Assembly (NCBI GenBank): GCA_037957365.1
Contig: JARHVA010003260.1
Span: 1,235,001-1,299,000, forward strand
Direction: 5' to 3'
Source of the DNA: Torreya grandis
Taxonomy: Eukaryota > Streptophyta > Pinopsida > Cupressales > Taxaceae
Length of the DNA stretch: 64,000 nt
How positions within the stretch are numbered: position 1 is the first letter of the stretch; the number at the start of each line of letters is the position of its first letter. Under the pieces are notes generated by a model, which worked only from the letters and a program-made list of their open reading frames with translations, was not told where the DNA came from and ran no database searches. Both the position numbers and the translations under genes were made by a program. This document shows, piece by piece, positions 48,186 to 60,150 of this stretch.

Positions 48186-48935
48186 TTTGTGTGATCTTTA
48201 AACTATATGAAAAAAAAATCCAAAGCAATTTTTATAGTTAAACATTATCATTTCACCTATTTTATTTATATATATGTATGCACAATATCATGTTAGAATG
48301 GAATTCTCTATGATATGTTTTATGTGATGGTTATCTTAAAACACATGGGTTTTATTTGACTTCTTGATACCTGCACTATTATCATCTACTCATCCATGAA
48401 GGGAGGGTCATTCCCTAGTTGGGTAACTGTGTGGGGGATCTATGGTCTATGGTTACAATGGAAAAGCACTTTGATGATGCTCTCCCTCTCCTCCAACAGT
48501 CAACTGATAGAGACTTTTAATCATGATTACATTTTTCATATTGGAAAGTTTGTGGATACTTGTTTGTTCCATGGAACAATGTATAGATTTATATTCACAC
48601 TCTGGTGTAAAAACTTTGTAATGTTGTGCTACAATTACATTTTAATACTCAGTAGTTGACTACTCTTATTGTATAATTTATTATGTAAACTTTCAATATT
48701 TAGCTGAGATAATATTCAATAGATATACAATTTTTGATGAACTGGTTATGTAATACTGCTTGATGTTGTTAATTTGATCATTATCGAAATGAATCATAAT
48801 CATGTAATAATTTTAGATGTAATTAGTTAAAGATGAAATATCTTAACCTTAGCTGAGAATAATCTGGTATAGATTAATAAAGTAAATTTTTTAAAAAAAA
48901 ACATATTTTGGGTTAAACCCAGTAGGGTTATAACA
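48186..48935 (+). repeat. Right LTR of element A, 3' part
   Basis: The final 130 bases match the remnant of A's left LTR (4827-4967), including CATGTAATAATTT, TTAGTTAAAGAT and the shared end AGGGTTATAACA. The part before about 48800 has no partner in the window and is assigned by continuity. An 87-codon open stretch at 48396-48659 has no recognised domain and is probably chance. Confidence 0.7.
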
Positions 48936-49900
48936 ACCCCAAAATCTAGACAAATGATTATATGAGGCTCTCTTAAATAGAATGGAACTAGAGGCTCGAT
49001 AAATACCAATTCTTAATGATATGATCCTACTATCAAACACTCCTCCTATGTTTTAAATTCTTTGATCTTATTTTCTTGTGCATGTTTGAGGTGTTCCTCT
49101 AGCTCTAAAATTTCAAAATATTCATAGTTTGAAATGTTCCTTGTGCGAATAGTGATAGGGTTTTTCACTTGTTGATTATTTCCAATTTTTTTCTCCTCAT
49201 CCATGTTAATTTTTGAGAGGACCTAAAACTCGACAAGGAATTCCTCTTTTAACAAGAAGCTTGTGTATTCCTTTGAAGTATATTTGTTATGAACATGACC
49301 ATTTTCAACCCACTATACTTCTTTAGGAAGTAGATCTTCTAGGACTTTACAAGGGGGAAAATAACCTACCTTAAAGATGTAGAAAAAATCAATAATGTTT
49401 TCATTCTTCATATTTCCTTCTTCTTGATGGCACTCCTACTACATGACCCTCCATTCTTCATCAAAAACAACATAATATCTTTATTACAATATAGAAAATA
49501 AATCCATATTAGAATCATACTCATTTTCCTCCTCTTGTTGTATGTAATTATTATCTAATAGTTTTATGTCACTTATATCCTCTATGATCTCATTAATAAT
49601 ATCTTGTTTTAATAAATTGACCTCCAGAACATGTTGTCAAGAAAATTTCGTGTAAGACATTGTCTCTTCCTCATTTAATTATCCCTCATTCTCATACAAT
49701 TCTTCTAGTGCATCATATTCCTCTGCATCATCTTCAGAAGCATAATACACCTCATAAAAATATTGGCATACAACATATTCATTTTTATCCATCAAGTGCA
49801 ATGGTTGGCTCAACAAGAATATTTATGTTTTGTTCAACGAGGGGATTTGTGTTTGACTCAATACATTGATCATGAAGAAAATTTTGATTTAAATGGATTA
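48936..49900 (-). pseudogene. Decayed acidic reading frame of unknown family, next to element A
   Basis: On the minus strand one frame can be read with isolated stops from about 49795 to 49030. From its start it contains EYVVCQYFYEVYYASEDDAE, then LNEEETMSYTKF, a helix-like NLLKQDIINEIIEDISDIKL, QQEEENEYDSNMDLF, VVFDEEWRVM and, near 49060-49140, EYFEILELEEHLKHAQENKI. An extra piece upstream (NPLVEQNINILVEPTIALDG, 49800-49860) needs one frameshift. Most breaks are single stop codons in otherwise coding-like text, which argues against chance. Its charge and style resemble the ORFs of C and D. It is likely a fragment of another gag-like element, cut by A's insertion. Confidence 0.5.
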
Positions 49901-51579
49901 TCATAAGAAAATACATATTTTGTTAGGCATGATGTAATATTATTGTACATAATATATATTTAATCCTAGCAGTAGGATTTTGTCTTGTAGTAAAATTTAA
50001 ATAGTCATCTTAGAAGATGAACTGAAGAAATACATTCATTCCCTATTTATTGTAATATTTCTTCTCTTTCATTGGAGTTGAATACAAGTTTAATTTGCAC
50101 CAAATATAATTTTATTTCCATAGTCCATTTACCTAGCTTGAAATTGGTCTTAGAGCACAATATTTTTATAATTTTCATTTTAATTTTCCTTCCTTATTTC
50201 TAGTTATATGACCTACTCATAATTCTTTTGCATAGTATAACCATGATCAAATGTGGCATTTTAATTTATTATGTCAATTGTGATTAATATATTTCATGAA
50301 AAGGCAATGGAATTTTAGACCTACACTTTTGTCCTTCCCATGATCTACTCTCAACAAATGCATTTAAAAGGCATTTCATCCTCACCTTGCTTGACATAAG
50401 ACTATGTTTTATTGTGTATGACTGCATTTGGTTATGTTTAACCTACATGCAAAATTATGTTAGGGTCCAATATAAATATTCTAACTTGTTTTCTATATCT
50501 GAACATGTGGCATTGAATAAGGGTGTTTCAATTTCATTTGGTTTTACTTTTGTGTTCAACCTATTATGTGGTGCACCTGTTGGTGGTTAATAAAAAAATT
50601 TATTCAAGGAAAGGAGATATAAACTTGGAAAAGAGGAATCACTTTGGGTGCTACAATGAGGCATTTTAGGTATCTAGGTGTCATTTTATGAGCCACAAAC
50701 ATTTATTTTTATTCCCATCTCCACATCGCCCTCCATCCATAAATAAGACAAAAGATAAGTTTTTTAATATTGAAAAACTTAAATCATTTTTGTGTTTATG
50801 ATTTGAAAAAAAATTATTAATTTTTAGAGGATTTTCTTAAAATAAGTGAATTTTTAGGTTTTGACTTATTTTAAAATAATCAAGAAATCATTTTGTGCAA
50901 ATCAATAAAAACAAGTTATTGTTCAAAATAAAATAAATCATGCAAACGTAGGATTCAAATTAAACAATGCCTATGATTCAATTTTATGAGTAATGTCACC
51001 ATGATTGAACCACTACATCTATATCCTAATATAGCTGCAACGATGGCATTTGAGGCATTGTCCTTATAAACCTCTTAGGAGAAATAAAGATAAAACTTCA
51101 TTTTTTCTATTTTCCCTCATCACCCATTTGTATCCATCACTAGAGATAACTCCTAAAAGTAATAAATTTTGAGTATATAGGGTTGTTACACCCACATATA
51201 AAGACTTATTACTAAGCGGGTGTCATAGATAGAATGCATCCTTTTTCACTTACTACCGAAGTGCCACATATCATTTTGATCTAAGGTTATTTAATGTCTT
51301 TTTCATGTATCATTACGTATATAAAAATATGATCTTCTTCCATGTACCTTTAGTTATATAGGAAGGGAAATAATATCGATAGATTTCATGCATCAGTCAG
51401 GCTATATATAGAAAAGGAAAAAAAATAGAGCAATAAGGAACCAATAAATCTCCCTTCATAACAAAAAAAGTATTCAATATAAAAACTATTGGCATAACAC
51501 TAACCATAAAATACACCTAATTATAATCGTCTAGACAAGTGGATAACACTCTCGTATTCAATGATATGTGATTCAACAT
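49901..51579. other. AT-rich DNA with no recognisable feature
   Basis: No ORF above 70 codons with recognisable content, no second copy in the window, no tRNA-like or LTR-like structure seen. Confidence 0.5.
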
Positions 51580-52480
51580 TTATGATGGGGATTTATAGCC
51601 AACTCAACCAAAATAAGCAAAGGAATTGCTTTCTTGGAAGCACAAGAATTTAGAACCATTGGCCCTGATGAGGGCCTCAGTTAATGGCAAACTATTTCAT
51701 CATATACAATGGTGAAACACATCTTGGGAACCACTATGAAAATTGAAGTATTCTCTTTCAAAATTGGATTTCATACAATTGGAATTGAAATTATTCAAAC
51801 TTGAGTTGAAGAATGGTGATGTTATGAGTTTGGCTTCATAAATTCATGAAATCAAACATGATGTTGACATTGTTGGCATAAATATTGATGTATACATGAC
51901 CACCTTCATAAAATGTCTTAGTCCTACATATTAAACCTACTTCGCATCTTTACAAACAATAAATCTATTACTCACTTTTTATCAACTAATTAAGAAGATG
52001 GCTGAGAGAGAAAAAACCTTTGGAAAAAATATTGAGTCCACAAAAAAAAGCATTTTTTATCCTAATCAAAAGGTAAATTATTATAATAATGCTATAAATG
52101 ATAAATCCAAAGGAAAAAATAAAGGGTAAGGTGGTCAAGCTAGCAAAAATAATGGTCAACATTAGGAAAATCAAAATGACAAACATAATATGTTTTATAA
52201 ACATTATATAATAAAAGAGAGTCGTGAGGCCCATGAAAGAAAAATGTCATGGGACAATAATAAAGCCTATCAAAAATGAAAGGAAGAAAAGGAAAAGAAG
52301 AAAAGCTCATAACCATACTCATCCAATTTTCAAGTGAACGTAGGATTTCCATCTTACATGAAGCAAATAATCCCTTAGTAAGTTTAACCTGGGATAATGT
52401 TTGGGTCCTAAACACTAGTTCCACACAACATATGACTTTAAAAATGGAATTATTTCAGGGGTATCATGAATAAATTTGTG
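51580..52480 (+). pseudogene. Element E gag remnant
   Basis: The pieces ALMRASVNGKLFHHI, LFKLELKNGDVMSLAS, IHEIKHDVDIVGINID and ASLQTINLLLTFYQLIKKMA follow the layout of the copia gag (UBN2-type) domain, where a helix with a Lys-Asp core is followed by a Leu-rich segment. A basic Lys/Asn/Gln-rich tract follows from 52020 to 52320. I see no zinc knuckle. A protease-like piece near 52400 (DNVWVLNTSSTQHMT) matches the W-L-D-S-G/A-type site with Asp replaced by Asn. Confidence 0.75.
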
Positions 52481-52639
52481 GTCCAGTATTTCTACTAAAC
52501 ATAACAAGTCTGTAACCTCAAGGAAAAGTGAAAATCTGACTCAAGTCACTAAGACTTCCAAATTTCATTCTCTACATTGTCATATACCTTCCTAAACTAA
52601 AATGAAAATTTTTGTCCCTAATTATCATTCAACCAAAAA

Positions 52640-53640
52640 GGCCACTACATTGCATTGGATGATGGAGAGCCTTTAGTTCCAAGAAATTTTGCTCATCACA
52701 TTGAAGAATAAATGCCAACAAATCTTCTATGGCATGTAGGATTTGGGCATACTCGTTATGACAACATTTAAACAATGAAAAATAATGGTGTTTTAGGTCT
52801 TCCAATTCTACCTAAACATATTTAAAAGTGTGAAGCTTGCATGTTGGCTAAACATGAAAGGGAACCATTTTAAAGGTCAAAATCGAAAGTTAACAAAAAA
52901 TTATAGTTGGTTCATTTTGATTTGTGTTCTCTACTAGTTATTTTGATGATGGTCATAAGTACTTCATGTTGTTTATTGATCACAACAACAAAATGGCTTG
53001 GATCTACATTTTAAATAAAAAATCAAAAGCCTTAAAAAATTTTCAAAGGTTTTGAACAATGATTGAAAATGAATCACAATATCACATTGGGACATTGAGA
53101 ACTAATAATCATGGTGAATTCACATCAAAGATGTTTAAATCCTATCTCAAGTAAAATGTGATCAAGCACCATCTCATTGTCCCTTACACTCATCAACAAA
53201 ATGGATAAGTTGAAAGGATGAATACAACCACGATGAACATGGTTCAAGTATTGTTGTATTTTAAAGGGTTAAATATGCATTTATAGGTAAAATTATCTCA
53301 AACAACAATGTATATTTATAATAGGTTACCATCATCATTCCTTCGAATTAAGACTCCATATAAAGTTTGGTGTGGTCATCTTCCTTAAATGTGACATATT
53401 CAAGTTTTCATATCCACATGATACACATTTATTCCCAAGGATAAAAGCTATAAATTGGACCACATGAGTTGAGAATGCATTCATTTAGCATATTCATAAT
53501 CCTCAAAGGCATATAGACTATATGGTGAGAAAAATAATAAATTTCTTATTGCAAGAGATGTATTTTTTGAAACCATAAAGGACATAACATGCATAAGTTG
53601 ACAATTGAATTGACTTGAGAATTATGCAACAATTATTTTT
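52640..53640 (+). pseudogene. Element E pre-integrase and integrase remnant
   Basis: LLWHVGFGHTRYDNI (from about 52724) followed by CEACMLAKHEREPF is the copia HHCC zinc-binding domain. LVHFDLC carries the first catalytic Asp, although a frameshift follows it. GTLRTNNHGEFTSKMF (from about 53090) is the second motif, with the usual Asp changed to Asn in the Ser-Asp-Asn-Gly core. THQQNG then stop then VERMN carries the Glu. The copia-specific tail (YRLYGEKNNKFLIARDVFF) is near 53510-53565. The copy is clearly dead. Confidence 0.88.
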
Positions 53641-54049
53641 TCAAGGAGATTGATAAAGAGGATCAAAATAGTGAAGGGGGCCTATAATTAGGAAATAATC
53701 AAATCTCTATTAGCTCATGTAATTTTAATGACACTCCCCCTATCGAAGAAAATGAAACTTCATGAAAAGGTGGTCATATATTAGAAAATGAATTTTGATC
53801 ATATCAATAAAATGAGTCACCAGCTACTCAACAAATAATTAGAAAAAATATGTCAAAATAGGCCACACAAACACTGAAAGATGTCAAACTTGATGAATTT
53901 GGAAAAATAGGCACTCGAAGTGTACATATAGCTGCACAAAAATTAAACAAGTTCCTAGAATAAATTTAAGATGAGATTAAAAAAATTACCTGAGATGACC
54001 ATCCAGAACAAGTCAACATCACTTTTGATTCAAAACCTACTTCCTTCAA

Positions 54050-54705
54050 GCAAGTTGAAAATATTGAGGTATGGAGAAAAGTAATGAAATGTGAATATGA
54101 TGTTTTGGTAAAAAATGGATATTGGGAGTTAGTTGATCTTGTAATCAGTTATAAACCCATTGGTTATAAGTGGGTCTTTAAAAACAAATGCAAAGCAAAT
54201 AGTTTACTTAACAAACACAAAGAAAGGTTTGTGGTAAACGGATTTGCTCAAAAAAAGGGATAAACTATAATGAGACCTTTGTACCAACATCAAAATGGAC
54301 TACAATTCAAGATTCATTAGCTTTAAAAACATAAAATAGATGGGAATTTCATCAGATGAATGTAAAAACTACTTTTCTAAATGGATATCTCAAATAAACA
54401 AACTACATGAATTAGTTAGAAGGATTGGTAGTTGATGAACAAGAACAAAGGGTATGTAGGTTTGTATGATAATATATGGATTTAAACAAGCCTCAAGAAC
54501 ATGGTAAGAAAACTTTCACTGAGCACCTCTTGATCATGAATTCCAAACATCTTGAATTAGAAGATACAACCCTTTTCATCAAAACATTTGTACTTCTAAT
54601 TATTTATGTGGATGATCTACTCAGTATAAGAAATAACGAAAGGTACACTATAAAAATAAAATTAGAATTGATGAAAGGTTTTGAAATGGTATATTTGTAG
54701 ATACT
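54050..54705 (+). pseudogene. Element E reverse transcriptase remnant
   Basis: PIGYKWVFKNKCKAN (from about 54158) and ERFVVNGFAQKKG are the conserved start of copia RT (usually RYKARLVAKGF). After several frameshifts and stops, the open stretch 54476-54700 contains LLIIYVDDLLSI, with the catalytic YVDD box intact at 54605-54616. The sequence loses similarity to RT soon after 54705. There is no RNase H. Confidence 0.88.
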
Positions 54706-54710
54706 AAAAT

Positions 54711-56160
54711 CTGATTTTATATGATACACTAGTTTTGAACACTTCAAAAATACTAACCATGCCTTAACCCTTGAGTTCATGACTTTTTTGTTGCCAAAAG
54801 GTTCACGTTCACTAGCTCATTATTCCTAATTATTTATCCTATAGTATAAACCTAAAATTATGATGACTCAGATCACATGTAACCTTTAGTATAAATAAAA
54901 CCTAATGTATATCTTGCATAGAGGGTTACAAATCCTTAGTAGTTATTTATCCTGCAGGACACTAGCATCTAGAATAGGACACTAACATTGTCATATTCTC
55001 CCAAATTTGATGTCAGTGTCCCTACTTTCCAAATGATCAAATTAAAAATATTTTGACATGTATGGCTTGGCATATTTGTATTCCTTAACCCTCCCATGAT
55101 ATTATTTCAAAAGGTTTGGTATAAATAAAAACCAAAAGTAATACATTATGAATCAACCTATATTTAACAACCACCTCTTAGGATCACACTACACTACTAA
55201 AAGCCACTTGCACAATTGACCTATAATGTCCTATTCTTACATATTTCCAAATCAATCATAGGAATAGTCTTCTTATATATCTTAATAATTCAAATATTAT
55301 CCCATGATTATCATTTGTCAATTTATAAACTAGATCACAATATGCACTTGCATAGAGCATATTGCACAATTGTTCACATATAAACCCTCACAAAGGGTGA
55401 ACTACTCAGTCTAAGGCCCTCTTCAGAGTATATGTATGAATATATCATTGTTAGAAGGATATTTGAGGTTATATTTAATTTACTTGAGCCCACTAACCCC
55501 TAATTTTAAAGGTGACATACCAAGTTGGAGGACTTAGGGTGTTAAGTAAAACATTGATTCTAGGAGCCATTACCCATGATTCGAGTTGATAACCTACAAG
55601 CCGATGGTGAACCTTAATATATATAGGTGGTTGTTTCAAAAAATATTATGTAACTTGAGTTGCATAAAATTTCCAAAACTAAGACAAAAGTATTGACAGT
55701 AGTGTCTAAATCCCAATCATTGTGTCTAAGCTGACAAAAAACTATTTTCTAGAATCTAATAGATCAAAGTAGAACATCAATTTATCTTCTTCTACACCTA
55801 TACATGTCAAAGTATCTCCTTTGTATTTTAAATTTAAAAATATTGTTTGGTATTGTACTTTTTTATTTAGCATATTATCATATTCAACATATTTATCAAA
55901 ATATTATAAATCTAAATTCATTTAATTGCCCTGATTTTAGAATAGCTTACTCTATAATTTGATTAGGTTATTCCCCCATTAACCCATCCAAAAAGGGTTA
56001 AAATTTTGGTTAACCCATACAATACCTCATTGACATCAAATAAATCAACTTTGGTGACCTTACAAATTATCTAAGATCATAATCTGGGGATCATCAAAAC
56101 CAGAAGATATCCAACAATCCATTACAAGATCATTCTAAGGAAACACTAGAAGTACAAATG
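54711..56160. other. AT-rich DNA with no recognisable feature
   Basis: No coding-like frame, no repeat partner in the window. It lies between the truncated end of E and a Tat/Ogre-type protease fragment, so it may be decayed gag or leader sequence of that element; nothing in it proves this. Confidence 0.45.
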
Positions 56161-56164
56161 GAAT

Positions 56165-56734
56165 ATAATGCATGTACTCCTCCACCACATTATAGGCACC
56201 CATTAAATGTGATTATTCGCACACTTACATGCATAATACCCCTTATAGTTTAGAGGCTTTCTATTACATTTGATGACAACAAAATTATGGATGTTGACTC
56301 AAAACTTCAAACATTGTTTATTAGAGTACCTATTTATCATCAGCCTAAACACAATCTTATGGTTGAGGAGGGTTCTAGTGAAAATATATGTACCATGAAA
56401 TTATTTAAAAATTTAGGATATACACATAATAATTTATACCATTTTACCAAGATGGCTAGAGCATTTGATGGAAAAGTACAATAGGTTTTCAGTGATATTG
56501 ATTTACCTTTATAGGTTCGTCCAACACATGTGATAACAACATTTTAAATTATGCCACATATGATATTATTTTCTATGTTACTAGGATTACCTTGGATTCA
56601 TAAAATTTGTGTGGTACCCTCTATAGTGCATATATGTCTTGAGTATATTCATTTCAATAGGGTAATCATAATTTCAGGGCCTAGTATGAACATCCACTAC
56701 AACAAGAGAAGTTTATTCTAAGACAACTAATTAT
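56165..56734 (+). pseudogene. Ty3/gypsy (Tat/Ogre-type) aspartic protease fragment
   Basis: The frame SITFDDNKIM, then LFIRVPIYHQPKHNLMVEEG and GSSENICTMKLFKNLG, corresponds to the front half of the retropepsin-like domain of plant Tat/Ogre and Athila elements, where the active site reads V-D-G/T-G-S. Here it reads Val-Glu-Glu-Gly-Ser, so the catalytic Asp is gone. After stops comes the characteristic second half: MLLGLPWIHKICVVPSIVH (from about 56577), matching the family's LLGRPWIH..AVPS block. The fragment ends at the ACAAC target site of element F (56735). Confidence 0.82.
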
Positions 56735-56739
56735 ACAAC
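56735..56739. repeat. Target site duplication of element F, left copy (ACAAC)
   Basis: ACAAC precedes TGTCTAACCC and recurs at 63666-63670, right after the second LTR. Confidence 0.85.
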
Positions 56740-57613
56740 TGTCTAACCCTAAATTTAGAAGTGGGGTTAGGGTTAATAATATGTAAATGAATAAGCACAA
56801 GGGTGATAAATAGATCAATAGTGGGCTAGTTAATTTCAAACTCAAATGAACAATATTCTAAATTTAAATACTAAGATAAGCTTAAAATATTAAGTACAAC
56901 CAATGATTGATATTGTAATAAATGGAAAATAATGGTACTTAGTTAGATTACAGTGCACATGTAGATATGATGTAGAACAAATTGGAAATATATAGGATAT
57001 GGATTTTGGATTACTCATCATATTTTATAAATCAAACCTCTTTGAACTCAGACACTTATTGACTTAAGATGGTTACATCAATGATTCTATCTGACTAAGA
57101 CATAGGTATTCAACATGAAATACCTATTGGATCTGAATGTGACCACCCAAAATATTATATTCATATCTAGATAAGAAATCTTCACTTTTATTGAATCGTC
57201 AAAACCCTAGCTCTTCATCTTCATAGTGACCTTGGGAAAAATAGGTTAGTGGATTCATGGTGTCAAGATAACCCTAAAGACCCCTCTATTAGTGGGTGTT
57301 TCATACATAGGCACTAATCTGAAGAGGGCATTATACTAATGTATCTCTCCCATAATATATTGGCTTGTGTGTCCATAAAAGTAAAATATGTGGAAAGTAA
57401 GTACAATGGTGACCTAGCTTGTAACTAGGCAAAATATGACTCATGGCATGATCCTTCAGTACTTCAAACCTGTAGATGTGTTTCCCCTATGATCGATATG
57501 GAAATAGGAATAAATAGGGAAGCTTTGATCACTTGAATTTTTAAGTGAATGCTTATGTACTTTGCCTTGTGAGAGTAAGAAGTTAATAGGCGAGGAATGA
57601 ATGAGGGTTGATC

Positions 57614-57679
<66 letters not shown>

Positions 57680-57705
57680 CGGTGAGGAATGAATGAGGGT
57701 TGATC

Positions 57706-57751
<46 letters not shown>

Positions 57752-58164
57752 CAATCCCTTTTTGGAAATATCTCACATAAAATCACTTAGGCTGACCATA
57801 GGAATATCTTTCATCTACCAATTTGATGACTTTAGGTCACTAGACACTTGTGTTATCATTAGACACTTCCAATAACGTAGGAATTTGACTAGGATGAAAG
57901 TGTTCAGGTAGCAAGAAAGCAGGTATAGGTCCATAACTTGCAAAGACAACAAATAATTAGGTTTATAAAATTATGGGCAAGATAGAAGGCCTAGGTCATC
58001 GAAATGACATTGGTTGGACTAACAGATAAGCAATGGGCATAGAGAGAGTATATGTGAGCCTTTCAATAGCGAGAAAAGGTCTAGAACTAAGAATAACTAT
58101 CAAGGATTGTATTTTTCAAGTGTACAATATTGAGGTGTTCTATAATTCAAAAACAATGTCTACA
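56740..58164 (-). repeat. Element F, left LTR (3' LTR of the minus-strand element)
   Basis: It runs from TGTCTAACCC to TGTCTACA. It is collinear with 62341-63665. Two (GT)n blocks at 57615-57677 and 57706-57749, separated by a duplicated GAATGAATGAGGGTTGATC segment, are absent from the other LTR. Confidence 0.9.
57615..57749. repeat. (GT)n microsatellite pair within a duplicated segment
   Basis: Two long GT runs, 57615-57677 and 57706-57749, each preceded by GAATGAATGAGGGTTGATCTT. The right LTR has a single copy of this lead sequence (near 63221) followed by TGTATATAGATATC and no GT run. Confidence 0.95.
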
Positions 58165-58178
58165 TTTCCTCCCTTCAA
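58165..58178 (-). other. Polypurine tract of element F
   Basis: On the minus strand TTGAAGGGAGGAAA abuts the LTR start TGTAGACA. This is a strong orientation marker. Confidence 0.85.
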
Positions 58179-60150
58179 TGAAATTACTAATTTAAAAGAA
58201 AATAAATGTGTGCCTAGGTGTGTATAACACACCTTGTCTTTGCGTAAGCCCAACTTGAGTGTTTTATTAGTGACTAACTTGAAACTAAGAGCATGTTACA
58301 ATGTCTAATCAATGCATGTAATCTAAAATGAAAAGCATTGAAATGATTGAAAGTAAAGAGAGCAAGGTTTAGGAGTACACTTGTGTATCAATATAATTGC
58401 CTTGCCTTTTCATAATTTGATTTGAAAATATGTATCATATTGAACCATTAGATTTGATATTAGGACAAATATAAATTTATAAAGTGCATAAATATAGAAA
58501 TATTTGAGGACACATGCCCCAAACCTTGGATAAAAAGGTGAGTTTCTACCAAGTAGTTGACATTAACTCAATTATGCAACCTAATCATACTTATAACTTG
58601 GTGAGTATGAGTGAACCAAGTCAACTCACACTATAAATTTGGTGAAGATGGATGATGTAATTAAGTCAAACCTATAAAATTTGCAAGATTGAGTGATTTA
58701 ATCACCTCAAATATACCAAAAGTGAGCCAACTAATGTAATAGATTGGCTCAATATAGTCTATAACAATCCAATCTGGTGAGTGAAAGTCCTTAGAAGTGT
58801 TTAAAATCTAAAAATTGATTTGATTTTCTAATTTATGTGTTATTTACATAACATATACACCTTATGTATGTCTCATGTTGAAACTTGAGTATAACATGGT
58901 ACCAATGTATAGAATTATGCTACAAATATGTATATGAATCATATAACTATGCAATTTGGCCAATTTACAAATTGTGTAAGTGTGGAGAACATGTTTCCAT
59001 AACATGCCCCCATTATAATTTGAAACTAAGAACTAGTATGAGTGTGGAGAACATGTTTCCAAAACATTCCCCCATTATACATCTAAAACTATGACAAATG
59101 TGGAGAACATGTTTTCAAAATGTGCCCCCACTGTAATATAAATATGTGAAGAATGTGAAATCCATGCCTCTATGGCATGCCCCCACTAATATGCCCCCCA
59201 CTTTAAAGTAAGGGGAAGTATCAACTAGTAGTTACCTTACCTCAAAAGGATAAGATAACCATATAACCGGTGAATGTATCATGTAGCATATAAGAGAAAC
59301 ATGTCTAGGTAGATATATCATTAAAGTGTGTAAAATATGATCACATCAAAGCCTAAGATGAATGATATAGATCATGGAAATGTCTAGAGAGTAAAATTAC
59401 AATTTCAACAAGCATTCAAGCACACATGCAAGAGTACTCAACAACAAATAAAAATGTAATGGTCCACAGAAACCGCAAACAAGGGTCATGTTCAAATTTT
59501 GCATAATCAAAGAGAAATGGCTTAGTCAAATGTCCATAAAAGTAATAATGACATATTTAAATGTTCATACAATAATAAATGACATATTCAAATGTCAAAG
59601 AGGTAAATAAAGGCATGGGGGTCGTAAATAATGGAGCATATTCAAATGCTCAAACAAGTAAGACAATAGAAAGTCAAAACACTCAAAGAAGTGCATAAAT
59701 GAAATCATAAGCAACTAGCATAAACATATCATACTAGCCTATAGATCATATTTTTTATTAAAAAAAATTAAGCACGTAGCATATCAAGTACACTGCAAAA
59801 GATATAAGCATGGATAAAGGCATGTGTAATTACATAAGCTCAAACATGATATTGTAAAGCGATCATAGAATAATATAACCTATATGTATCAAGATCAAAG
59901 AATAAAATGCCCCCAATGTCCATATGACATGAGTAGATGGAAGGCCCAACATTTGAAAATGCATGGATCACATATTTTTTTATGTTTATATCACACTCAA
60001 AAGATGCATGAAACACATGTATATATAGAAATAAATGATATGTTATTTACTAACATGGAACTAACAACATAGATGCCAAGGAGCCAATAGAACTTTTAGA
60101 TTCCAAAAATATTTTTTGATGTTTTATTTTTTTAATTTTTTGGTATTTTT
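58179..60150 (-). other. Element F non-coding 3' region
   Basis: About 2 kb without a credible reading frame lies between the coding part and the purine tract. It contains the tandem repeats at 58978-59210. Long non-coding 3' parts with tandem repeats are known in Tat-lineage and gag-only plant elements. Confidence 0.55.
58978..59210. repeat. Tandem repeat of about 55-62 bp, three good units and one weaker unit
   Basis: The core TGTGGAGAACATGTTTCC is followed by an ATGCCCCCA-type box. It starts near 58980, 59042 and 59099, with a weaker fourth unit near 59153 (GTGAAATCCATGCC and GCATGCCCCCA). Spacing is 62, 57 and 54 bases. Confidence 0.85.

Larger units (their letters stand above)
4827..48935 (+). 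mobile_element. Ty3/gypsy chromovirus-type LTR retrotransposon 'A', split by nested insertions
   Basis: A's coding region reads on the plus strand in the order gag, protease, RT, RNase H, integrase, chromodomain-like tail, between a left LTR remnant (4827-4967) and a right LTR starting at 15101. The final 130 bases of the left LTR recur at about 48800-48935, both ending GGGTTATAACA, so the right LTR's true end is 33 kb away from its start. Three LTR elements fill the gap. LTR ends are TGTTA and TAACA. A PBS-like sequence follows the left LTR and a purine tract precedes 15101. Many stops and frameshifts show that A is old and dead. Confidence 0.8.
51580..54710 (+). mobile_element. Heavily decayed Ty1/copia element 'E', LTRs not found
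   Basis: Gag, pre-integrase, integrase and RT pieces follow each other on the plus strand in copia order, at spacing close to normal. Stops and frameshifts occur every 20-60 codons. There is no RNase H after the RT, and I found no direct repeats flanking it, so the ends are probably deleted. It is the oldest copia copy here. Confidence 0.88.

Noticed and set aside
48396..48659. 87-codon plus-strand ORF starting MKGGSFPSWVTVWG
   Set aside because: It lies in the inferred LTR of A, has no domain, and is followed by ordinary non-coding LTR sequence; probably chance.
57456..57776. Minus-strand ORFs encoding long Thr-His runs
   Set aside because: They are translations of the (GT)n microsatellite, with open frames caused by the dinucleotide run.
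58978..59210. Regularly spaced repeats considered as a CRISPR-like array
   Set aside because: Units are imperfect, spacing drifts, the intervening sequence is itself similar, and the setting is a plant retrotransposon; it is an ordinary tandem repeat.
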